Below, one piece after another: positions 1-5,139 of a DNA stretch of 7,735 nt (position 1 is the stretch's first letter; each line of letters opens with the position of its first letter). The stretch lies in contig PUNR01000110.1 of NCBI GenBank assembly GCA_003551805.1, positions 1-7,735 of the forward strand, in the 5' to 3' direction. The stretch comes from Loktanella sp. (GTDB taxonomy: Bacteria > Pseudomonadota > Alphaproteobacteria > Rhodobacterales > Rhodobacteraceae). The position numbers and the translations under genes were made by a program. The notes under the pieces were generated by a model. That model saw only the letters and a list, made by a program, of their open reading frames with translations. It made no database searches and was not told where the DNA came from.

Positions 1-209
1 CCGTCATTCGTCCAGCGCCGCCCCGCCAGCCGCCGCAGCCTCCGTTTCACCGGATCGGGCAGGTTGGGGGACCGTTCCGCCTCGAACCGCAATTCGACGG
101 CGGTGGACACTTTGTTCACGTTCTGCCCGCCGGGACCGGACGCGCGGGCAAAGCTTTCCGTCAGCTCCCAATCGGCAATTTCGATCTGGTTGGTGATGCG
201 CAGGGTCAT
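1..209 (-). CDS. arfB: ArfB/YaeJ alternative ribosome-rescue factor, N-terminal part (truncated by window edge)
   Basis: The visible 69 codons start MTLRITNQIEIADWELTESF and carry the peptidyl-hydrolase GGQ motif at residues 27-29 in the context SGPGGQNVNKVSTAVELRF, which is the class-I release factor catalytic loop in its short, codon-independent ArfB form. In this family the GGQ domain enters ribosomes stalled without a stop codon and hydrolyses the peptidyl-tRNA; a basic C-terminal tail, beyond the window here, occupies the empty mRNA channel. The GGQ lies only about 25 residues from the N-terminus, which fits ArfB and not RF1/RF2. The ATG at 209-207 fits the family N-terminus, but no purine-rich Shine-Dalgarno precedes it, and an intrinsic terminator ends 22 nt upstream. 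Expression may therefore depend on read-through or on a promoter I cannot see. Identification is firm; the regulation is inference. Confidence 0.93.
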   Translation of the reverse strand, partial: MTLRITNQIEIADWELTESFARASGPGGQNVNKVSTAVELRFEAERSPNLPDPVKRRLRRLAGRRWTND

Positions 210-230
210 GGCAGGGCTTTTACAGGGTCA

Positions 231-265
231 AAACAAAAAGGGCTATCCGATCTGGATAGCCCTTT
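231..265 (-). terminator. Strong intrinsic terminator ahead of arfB
   Basis: A perfect 9-bp stem (240-248 with 254-262, arms GGGCTATCC and GGATAGCCC) has a 5-nt loop, and three A-U pairs can extend it. Read on the minus strand it runs straight into a T-tract, TTTTTGTTTT. Read on the plus strand the tail is only TTT followed by CC, so the minus strand is the functional direction. It would end transcripts of the mini-ORF unit, and any read-through from yhhQ, just before arfB. Confidence 0.85.
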
Positions 266-275
266 CCTGAATGTC

Positions 276-282
276 GGAGGTG
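276..282 (-). promoter_or_regulatory. Anti-Shine-Dalgarno-like segment that can mask the upstream RBS
   Basis: In the minus-strand transcript this reads CACCUCC inside CCCACCUCCG. It is perfectly complementary to the GGAGGTG core of the strong Shine-Dalgarno at 398-392 in the same transcript, and also resembles the CCUCC-type anti-SD motifs of some alphaproteobacterial small RNAs. It could form a long-range hairpin closing off translation of the mini-ORF, or pair with other mRNAs. Seven bases is short, so the function is inference. Confidence 0.35.
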
Positions 283-313
283 GGTCGGTTAGGATTACCA
301 CCTTGGGGTTAAT

Positions 314-379
314 TCAGCCAAGGGCTGCCTTAGCTGTATGCCCCCCAAGTTGTCCCGCCACACGTTTCCAATACTTCAT
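314..379 (-). CDS. Mini-ORF B, 21 aa basic peptide (alternative frame)
   Basis: An ATG at 379-377 opens a 21-codon frame, MKYWKRVAGQLGGHTAKAALG, ending in TGA at 316-314. It overlaps mini-ORF A in another frame for most of its length. The peptide is basic (Lys 2, 5, 17; Arg 6) with a small-residue C-terminal half and looks more like a real small protein than the product of frame A. Against it, the ATG is 14 nt from the GGAGG core of the Shine-Dalgarno, beyond the usual optimum. It is not recognised as any named family. Either frame, both, or neither may matter; if the RNA is the active product the peptide may be incidental. Confidence 0.35.
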   Translation of the reverse strand: MKYWKRVAGQLGGHTAKAALG

Positions 380-386
380 GATGCAC
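330..386 (-). CDS. Mini-ORF A, 18 aa, under an ideal Shine-Dalgarno
   Basis: A GTG at 386-384 lies 7 nt after the GGAGG of an exceptionally strong Shine-Dalgarno and opens an 18-codon frame, (M)HHEVLETCGGTTWGAYS, ending in TAA at 332-330. Spacing makes it the best-placed start after that site. The peptide has two His, one Cys and no hydrophobic segment, and I do not recognise it. It lies between yhhQ and arfB, in its own stretch bounded by a dyad (437-461) and an intrinsic terminator (231-265). Possible roles are a leader peptide whose translation controls read-through into arfB, a small protein gene, or the translated part of a small regulatory RNA. The same transcript encodes a basic peptide in another frame (314-379). 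Confidence 0.45.
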   Translation of the reverse strand: MHHEVLETCGGTTWGAYS

Positions 387-402
387 TGGATCACCTCCTT
401 TC
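386..402 (-). promoter_or_regulatory. Complete complement of the 16S rRNA 3' end as ribosome binding site
   Basis: The minus strand reads GAAAGGAGGTGATCCAG. The plus strand here, CTGGATCACCTCCTTTC, is the sequence found at the 3' terminus of alphaproteobacterial 16S rRNA. Ordinary Shine-Dalgarno sequences match 4-7 nt; this matches about 17. Flanking bases do not match 16S rRNA, so it is not an rRNA fragment. It decides the start of mini-ORF A (GTG 7 nt after GGAGG). Confidence 0.7.
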
Positions 403-436
403 AAATGTTTCACTAACTTTAGATTCGCACAGATTT

Positions 437-461
437 GGTATATTTCAAGTAAAAATATACC
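437..461. promoter_or_regulatory. 25-bp AT-rich dyad, candidate operator, overlapping possible promoter elements
   Basis: The arms GGTATATTT (437-445) and AAATATACC (453-461) are perfect 9-bp inverted repeats around a 7-bp spacer. The site lies 12 bp beyond the yhhQ stop and about 50 bp upstream of the mini-ORF starts. On the minus strand it contains TATATT (459-454), a good -10 hexamer, and CTTGAAA (449-443), which resembles a -35 element including that of heat-shock sigma factors; no equally good partner hexamer is present for either. The lack of a U-tract and of GC pairs argues against a terminator. Operator or promoter function is inference. Confidence 0.45.
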
Positions 462-472
462 ACAGGTCGCGT

Positions 473-1114
473 TTAAATTTTCGCTTGCTGGATTCGCCCA
501 ACAATTAGGCGGAATGGCAAAAGCGCCAGCAGTGCGATGGTCAGCTTGACCCCCCAATCCGCCACGGCCAGCGATACCCACAGCGGCACCAGAGGCCCCA
601 CATTCAGGAACGGCACGGCGTCTTGCGCCCAGATGATTTCATCCGCAGCGGCAGCGCTGAAGCCGTTGAACAGCGCGGCAAAAGCGATCGAGAAGAAAAT
701 TGCCGTATCCACAGTGGACCCGACCAGCGTGCTGCCCAGCGGTGCTTTCCACCATGACCCGTCACGCAGGCGGTTGAACACAGCGATGTCCAGCATCTGT
801 GCGACAAGGAACGCGGTGGCCGACCCGATGGCGATGCGGATGGCAACGGCGGGGTATTCGTATCCGTCCCCTTGCAGCATGATCTGGCTACCGATCAGCG
901 AACAGATGATCCCGACGACCAGCCCTGAAAACACGACCTTGCGCGCGGCTTGCGTGCCGTAAACGCGGTTCATGACGTCCGTGACAAGGAAGGCCAGCGG
1001 GTAGGTGAACGCCCCCCATGTCAGCAGCCCGTCAAGGATCAGGAATTGTACAAGGATATTTGACGCCACAACGATGGCGGCCATGGCGATAACGCCGGGA
1101 AGGATGCGTGTCAT
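473..1114 (-). CDS. yhhQ: YhhQ-family queuosine precursor transporter (DUF165)
   Basis: A 213-residue integral membrane protein starting MTRILPGVIAMAAIVVASNI. About six hydrophobic segments are visible, at roughly residues 7-27, 32-50, 59-80, 92-115, 125-150 and 168-200. The block YPLAFLVTDVMNRVYG (residues 39-53) is the signature of the DUF165/YhhQ family, which E. coli work showed to import the queuosine precursors preQ0 and preQ1 for tRNA modification. I chose the ATG at 1114-1112 because it begins at the usual family N-terminus; an in-frame GTG at 1147 would add 11 polar residues unlike the family. The Shine-Dalgarno is weak (CGGAA). The leader contains the palindrome CCCCCATGGGGG (1152-1163), but I see no preQ1 riboswitch consensus. 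A possible -35 TTGACA (1191-1186) overlaps the stop of the preceding gene, without a clear -10. The family call is firm; the substrate is from family knowledge. Confidence 0.9.
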   Translation of the reverse strand: MTRILPGVIAMAAIVVASNILVQFLILDGLLTWGAFTYPLAFLVTDVMNRVYGTQAARKVVFSGLVVGIICSLIGSQIMLQGDGYEYPAVAIRIAIGSATAFLVAQMLDIAVFNRLRDGSWWKAPLGSTLVGSTVDTAIFFSIAFAALFNGFSAAAADEIIWAQDAVPFLNVGPLVPLWVSLAVADWGVKLTIALLALLPFRLIVGRIQQAKI

Positions 1115-1187
1115 TTGAATGGTTCCGTTTTGACAAGGGTGCGGCACTTGGCCCCCATGGGGGACAGCGCGACCTAACGCCGGTGTG

Positions 1188-2051
1188 TCAATCCGTCAAC
1201 CGGTATTCCACGACCTCTGTCCGCTGGAAAAAGCCGAAGTTGTCGTCAGAGATCATCGTCAGCCGCAGCCCCTGTTCGTCCTCCCAGACGCTGATCCCTT
1301 CAAGGTTGTCGTGCTGGCGGATTGCTGTTTCCAGCAAAACCTGTTCGCTGCCCCCCGTCATGTCAAACCGCCGCACACGGCTGCGAAAGCCGATGCCGAC
1401 AAAATCCCGTTCCAGCACATACAACATCCCGTCGGGTCCGATATCGGCCCCCGCGACCAGAAAGGCCCCGCGCCGTGGGATGCTGAACGGCTGGTCCCAG
1501 ATGCCGTCCTTTAGCCGGTAAACCGGAAACGGCAGTGTCGCAGCGCCCGACCGTTCGGGGATCGTATACAGCGCGCCGTCGTCGCCGATGGCCAATGCTT
1601 CCAACGATGCATTGTTTTGCAAGCTGTCAAAATCGGATGTCGTCATCAGCTCTGACCCCGGTTGTCCGACCGCGTCGAACCGCCGGATCCCGTGCATCCA
1701 TTCAAACGACACATAGATCGTCCCGTCAGGTGCTATGGCGATGCCTTCACTGTCGCTTTCGGGGCGGGTCAGGGCACGACCGCCGGGGCCGGTCATTGGA
1801 ACCATCGGTCCGGCAATGATGCCGGTGATCTGTCCGTCCGTCCGTTCAAACTGGCCGGTGATGAACATGGCGCGGTCATTGATGGCGACAAAGCTGTCGC
1901 CGTCATCCGTGACTTCGATGCCAGAGAAACCGCCAAAGCGGGGATCATCCAGCGCCCAGTTATAGGCACCGATGAATTCCACCTCTGACCGGGCGGGAAG
2001 GGCCAGCAGCAGGGCTGCAAGAAAGGTAATCAATCGCAAGGCAAAGGTCAT
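1188..2051 (-). CDS. Exported esterase-like/phytase-like beta-propeller protein
   Basis: 287 residues with a clear Sec signal peptide (hydrophobic core about residues 5-18, ending near LPARS-EVEF), so the product is periplasmic or secreted. The mature part shows repeated propeller-type strands: FGGFSGIEVTDDGDSFVAIND (about 39-59), SEGIAIAPDGTIYVSFE (101-117), LEALAIGDDGALYTIPE (150-166), ADIGPDGMLYVLERD (202-216) and LEGISVWEDEQGLRLTMISDD (250-270). This acidic pattern matches the family annotated as esterase-like activity of phytase. The substrate is unknown; the family name does not prove phytate hydrolysis, and no GxSxG or HD motif is evident. The ATG at 2051 has only a weak Shine-Dalgarno (GATGA). 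It lies 63 bp behind mepA on the same strand, so co-transcription is likely but not shown. Confidence 0.82.
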   Translation of the reverse strand: MTFALRLITFLAALLLALPARSEVEFIGAYNWALDDPRFGGFSGIEVTDDGDSFVAINDRAMFITGQFERTDGQITGIIAGPMVPMTGPGGRALTRPESDSEGIAIAPDGTIYVSFEWMHGIRRFDAVGQPGSELMTTSDFDSLQNNASLEALAIGDDGALYTIPERSGAATLPFPVYRLKDGIWDQPFSIPRRGAFLVAGADIGPDGMLYVLERDFVGIGFRSRVRRFDMTGGSEQVLLETAIRQHDNLEGISVWEDEQGLRLTMISDDNFGFFQRTEVVEYRLTD

Positions 2052-2114
2052 TTCATCAGCGGCGCTATCTGCACCAGCCTAGCCCCACAATGGTTAAGAT
2101 GTGATGTATCCCGC

Positions 2115-3029
2115 TTAATCCGCGTTCAATACGGCAAGGCACTGGCCCGGCAAGCTGGCCATCGTCAGTTCGCCACGTGGTGTGGGCGCCGGTGCCGAAG
2201 GGTCGCGGGGGCGTGGTGGTGGCGGGCTGATGATGTTGTTCACCCATTCCTGCGCTTCGGCACAGCCGTCACCGGGCGGTGGCGGCGCCTGATCGACGCA
2301 GGTTGCATCCCCGCGCGGGCAATTCAGCCGGACGTGGAAATGGTAATGGTGCCCGTACCAAGGCCGGACTTTGTTCAGCCAGCTACGGTCGCCTGTGGCG
2401 TTGCGGCACATTTCGACCTTGGCGCCGGCGAACACGAAAATCCGTGCTGTGCGCGGGTCGGATGCGGCTGCGCGGATCAGCGCCTCGTGTTGTGGGGTCC
2501 AGCCGCTGTTGACGTAGGCCCCGCTTGCCCGTTGCATCGAGATAGAAGAGATCGATTCACGTTCAGCCCTGCTCAGGTTCAGCCTGTTGGGGGGCAGCAT
2601 CCAGATATCTGCGTCCAGCCCGGTCTGGTGGCTGGCATGGCCTGTCAGCATTGGCCCGCCGCGCGGCTGGCTTAGGTCGCCGACATAAATGCCTTCCCAC
2701 CCCGGCAAGGTCGCAGCAAAACGGCTGAGGTCCTGAACGTAATCGACTGTGACGGGCTGCGCCCAATTGCGGTTGCGTGACAGGCGCATGGCTTGCCATG
2801 TCGGTCCTGTTTCGGGCAGTTCGACTGCCCCTGCCTGACAGCCTTGGGAATAGCCGCCCAAGGCTGCGGGCGATTGCGCTGAAGGGCGCGGCGCTGCGCC
2901 GAACAGTGCCTTCGCAACCCGGTTGTCGCCAGCGTTCTGCATCACCTCTGCCCGTGACGGGGGCGTGTCATCCGGCTGGCAAGCAGCCAGACCAACGATC
3001 AGGAGGAGTGTTGCGGTAATGCGGCCCAT
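2115..3029 (-). CDS. mepA: MepA-type penicillin-insensitive murein endopeptidase, predicted lipoprotein
   Basis: 304 residues. An N-terminal hydrophobic stretch ends in the lipobox LAAC with Cys17, predicting a lipid-anchored envelope protein. The LAS/M74 zinc peptidase motifs are complete: HASHQTGLDADIW (His131, His134, Asp141) and WYGHHYHFHVRL (His227, His230, His232), matching the metal ligands and catalytic histidines of E. coli MepA, which cleaves D-Ala-mDAP cross-links in peptidoglycan without beta-lactam inhibition. Extra Cys at 64, 208, 237, 244 and 256 may form disulfides. The C-terminal 60 residues are proline-rich (PPPP runs near 248-252 and 269-272). The ATG at 3029 has a good Shine-Dalgarno (GGAG, about 10 nt away) inside the end of the upstream permease gene, giving a 31-bp overlap and probable translational coupling. 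Confidence 0.93.
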   Translation of the reverse strand: MGRITATLLLIVGLAACQPDDTPPSRAEVMQNAGDNRVAKALFGAAPRPSAQSPAALGGYSQGCQAGAVELPETGPTWQAMRLSRNRNWAQPVTVDYVQDLSRFAATLPGWEGIYVGDLSQPRGGPMLTGHASHQTGLDADIWMLPPNRLNLSRAERESISSISMQRASGAYVNSGWTPQHEALIRAAASDPRTARIFVFAGAKVEMCRNATGDRSWLNKVRPWYGHHYHFHVRLNCPRGDATCVDQAPPPPGDGCAEAQEWVNNIISPPPPRPRDPSAPAPTPRGELTMASLPGQCLAVLNAD

Positions 3030-4390
3030 TCGTCACGGTCTCCGTTTTTGTTGACAAAGCGTAGCAGGTAAAGACCGATCATGAAAAGGAAGATAATCGG
3101 CAAAAAGCCCAATTGGTTGCTACCCGTCATAATTGTGAACAGCGTAATCAGCGCGGGGGCAAGGAACGCCGTCGCCTTGCCGGTCAGGGCAAACAGGCCG
3201 AACGCCTCTGCGGGGCGGTCGGGGTGGGTGTGCCGCACCATCATGGACCGTGACGCGGAATATAGCGCGCCGCCTGCTCCGCCGATACAAACGCCGCAGA
3301 AATAGAACACCAGATCAGGGATGGGCGAGCCTTCGGGTAGCGGAATTCCGAATATCGCCTGCCGCGACATGCCAACGATGATAACGGACACGCCGATCAG
3401 CACCCAGACGCATATTTTGATGACGGGTTTGGGTCCGTAGCGGGCATCACCCAGACCGCCAAGCCACGTCACGATGGCCGCGGCAATCGCCGCAATGATC
3501 CCGAAAACGCCGATTTGGATCGTCTGCCATTGCAGGACCAGCGCGGCATAGACGCCCCCAAACGCATAAACCGCATTCAGCGCATCGCGGTAGAACATCG
3601 ACCCCAGCAGGAAATTCAGCAGGCTTTTGCGTTTGACCACCGACCGCAGTGTTTCCATCAATTCACCGGCGACGGCGGTGACCTTGGTGGATCGGCGCAC
3701 GGCGTTGGGGTCGTCACGGACATACATGAAGAACGGAATGATAAAGACCAGATACCAGATCGCGATGAACGGTCCGACCGCCCGTGTGCCCTCACGCATT
3801 TCGGGGTCGAGACCGAAAAGTGGCGGATTGCCCAGCAATGTCACGCCTTGGTCGTTTTCAGCCAGCAACAACAGCATCAGGAACAGCGCCAGCACTCCGC
3901 CCCAATAGCCAAAGGCTGCGCCTGATCCGGAAATGCGCCCGACCTCTTTGTCGTTGCCAAGCGACGGCAGGATCGCATTGGTGAAATTCAGCCCGCTTTC
4001 GGCGGCGATGAAGCCGATATAAAATACCACCAAGATCAGCATCAGGTTCGCCCCGTCCGGCGTCAGCCCCCAAAGCGCCCAAGTCGCAGCCACATAGATC
4101 ACTGAAAAGAAAACAATCCACGGGATCTTTCGGCCTGAACTATCGGCAAAGGCCCCCAGAAACGGGGCGCTGACGGCAATCAGCAATCCGGCCACGGTCT
4201 GCCCTGCGGACCATATCCATTGGGCACGCGCATTGGCGGCAAATTCGTCCAGCCCCATGCCGAGGTAATGCTGCGCGGCAGCCACCGCGAAATAGGGGCC
4301 AAAAATGAACGTCAGGCCAAGCGTATAAAACGGCTGGGCGGCCCAGTCATAAGCCATCCATCCCCAGATACGTTTCTTGCTGACTGCCAT
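2999..4390 (-). CDS. MFS permease, Atg22/UMF1 type
   Basis: 463 residues beginning MAVSKKRIWGWMAYDWAAQPFYTLGLTFIFGPYFA. The WMAYDWAxQPFYT block at the first membrane helix and FYRDALNAVYAFGGVYAA in the middle are characteristic of the UMF1 (Atg22-like) branch of the major facilitator superfamily. An MFS loop motif, GAFADSSGRK, sits near residues 79-88, and a related GGLGDARYGPKP in the second half. About 12 hydrophobic helices are visible. The yeast relative exports amino acids from the vacuole; the bacterial substrate is unknown. I prefer the ATG at 4390-4388, preceded by a purine-rich GGGGCGGA, over the in-frame GTG at 4426, because it places the conserved WMAYDW block at the usual distance. 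The next gene, mepA, overlaps its 3' end by 31 bp, hinting at a link to envelope turnover. Confidence 0.88.
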   Translation of the reverse strand: MAVSKKRIWGWMAYDWAAQPFYTLGLTFIFGPYFAVAAAQHYLGMGLDEFAANARAQWIWSAGQTVAGLLIAVSAPFLGAFADSSGRKIPWIVFFSVIYVAATWALWGLTPDGANLMLILVVFYIGFIAAESGLNFTNAILPSLGNDKEVGRISGSGAAFGYWGGVLALFLMLLLLAENDQGVTLLGNPPLFGLDPEMREGTRAVGPFIAIWYLVFIIPFFMYVRDDPNAVRRSTKVTAVAGELMETLRSVVKRKSLLNFLLGSMFYRDALNAVYAFGGVYAALVLQWQTIQIGVFGIIAAIAAAIVTWLGGLGDARYGPKPVIKICVWVLIGVSVIIVGMSRQAIFGIPLPEGSPIPDLVFYFCGVCIGGAGGALYSASRSMMVRHTHPDRPAEAFGLFALTGKATAFLAPALITLFTIMTGSNQLGFLPIIFLFMIGLYLLRFVNKNGDRDEWAALPQHSS

Positions 4391-4455
4391 GTTCCGCCCC
4401 TGCGTTTGCTTTCGGGGACTAGACACTGCAAATCATGTCTCTTGCAAGACAAGCT

Positions 4456-5001
4456 TTAGGGTTGTGCGCCGTGATCTACCGGAGGCCAGGGCCGTCCGCG
4501 GTCGGCGTCGATCCAGCCTTGCACCCAGTCGGGCAATTGCGGCTGTGGATCGCTCATTCCCATCTCGGCCAGCAGGCGTTCGGGTTTCACGATCCCGTTT
4601 TTGTCAGTCGCGGCGGACCGGTACAGGATCTGCACAGCGCAATCTGCCCCGATCCAGATAGATTGGTCGAGATACATGAATTTATCATCCCACCCGATAC
4701 ATTTGCTGACCATCCGAAACCGCGTGAACGGCCTGATCCGCTTGCGGTATCGCACAGAGGCACCCGCCATCGTCAGACCCCAGCGATTACGCTGCAACGC
4801 TGCAACCAGGCCGGTGCGGATACCTAGCCCGGTGCGCCCCAGATCCATGATCGTCAGGATGCGCCCGTTGTTCATCTCAAGGTAAACGTCGATATCCTGT
4901 GGCCAGCAACGGTGCCACGACACATGCGCATCCAACGGCCCAAGCGCGGGCCTGCGGCGGTTGACGAACAATTCCTTCATGGTGCGGATGACGGGATACA
5001 T
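4456..5001 (-). CDS. THEM6-like/hotdog-fold acyl-CoA thioesterase family protein
   Basis: 181 residues, presumably cytoplasmic. The N-terminal half contains CWPQDIDVYLEMNNGRILTIMDLGR (about residues 32-56), the DxDxxxxMNNxRxxxxxDLxR pattern of 4-hydroxybenzoyl-CoA-thioesterase-like hotdog proteins of the THEM6 branch, followed by ASVRYRKRIRPFTRFRM (81-97) and a WDDKFMYLDQ strand (104-113), as in that family. Asp36 and Asp38 are candidate active-site residues. The likely reaction is acyl-CoA hydrolysis; the chain specificity cannot be read from sequence. The ATG at 5001 has an AGAGG Shine-Dalgarno 6 nt upstream; an in-frame Met8 is a weaker alternative. A 16-bp dyad (5039-5054) lies 38 bp upstream, where it could control this gene and the divergent yggT. 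The gene ends 65 bp before the MFS permease. Confidence 0.83.
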   Translation of the reverse strand: MYPVIRTMKELFVNRRRPALGPLDAHVSWHRCWPQDIDVYLEMNNGRILTIMDLGRTGLGIRTGLVAALQRNRWGLTMAGASVRYRKRIRPFTRFRMVSKCIGWDDKFMYLDQSIWIGADCAVQILYRSAATDKNGIVKPERLLAEMGMSDPQPQLPDWVQGWIDADRGRPWPPVDHGAQP

Positions 5002-5038
5002 GCGACGCCTCTTGTGGTTGCACCCGAGATGGCCATGA

Positions 5039-5054
5039 TTGACGTAAACGTCAA
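5039..5054. promoter_or_regulatory. 16-bp ACGT dyad between divergent genes, candidate MerR-family (LiuR-like) operator
   Basis: TTGACGT (5039-5045) and ACGTCAA (5048-5054) are perfect 7-bp arms around a central AA. The site is 38 bp from the thioesterase start and 86 bp from the yggT start, and each arm also supplies a TTGACG -35-like hexamer, one per strand; no convincing -10 follows on either. From memory, ACGT-containing dyads of this length are reported for LiuR, the MerR-family regulator of branched-chain amino acid and acyl-CoA catabolism in Proteobacteria, which would fit a thioesterase target. The dyad is seen; the regulator is inference. Confidence 0.5.
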
Positions 5055-5059
5055 CTTTT

Positions 5060-5078
5060 ACCTTGGGGCAACCTTGGG
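5060..5078 (+). repeat. Direct repeat ACCTTGGG with 11-bp period in the yggT leader
   Basis: ACCTTGGG occurs at 5060-5067 and again at 5071-5078, exactly 11 bp apart, i.e. about one helical turn, just after the 16-bp dyad. It may be a tandem protein-binding site or a chance duplication. A short hairpin, CGTTCC-GGCA-GGAACG, follows at 5085-5100 in the same leader. Confidence 0.35.
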
Positions 5079-5139
5079 CTTGCCCGTTCCGGCAGGAACG
5101 CTTAGGTCAAGGCGGTATCTTTATTGGGGCGATCAAACC

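Noticed and set aside
64..270. 68-aa open frame on the plus strand over arfB and the terminator.
   Set aside because: It is antisense to the GGQ-motif protein, crosses the terminator, and the translation resembles nothing; a shadow frame.
386..402. Plus-strand CTGGATCACCTCCTTTC as the end of a 16S rRNA gene or rRNA remnant.
   Set aside because: Identity stops at both edges of the 17 nt; the conserved 16S sequence expected just upstream is absent, and the position fits a minus-strand Shine-Dalgarno.
537..962. Long plus-strand frames over yhhQ and the phytase-like gene (also 1108-1521 and 1662-1988).
   Set aside because: They mirror high-GC minus-strand genes with clear family motifs and have no recognisable domains or RBS.
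1115..1187. PreQ1 riboswitch in the yhhQ leader.
   Set aside because: The leader is short, and I find no preQ1-I-like A-rich tail or pseudoknot pattern, only a CCCCCATGGGGG palindrome.
4437..4452. Near-palindrome TGTCTCTTGCAAGACA between the thioesterase and MFS genes.
   Set aside because: The arms are interrupted by an offset, so symmetry is imperfect, and nothing else supports an operator there.
4912..5139. N-terminal extension of yggT back to 4912 (171 aa in total).
   Set aside because: The extension is antisense to the thioesterase start and lacks YggT similarity; the ATG at 5140 gives the normal family length.
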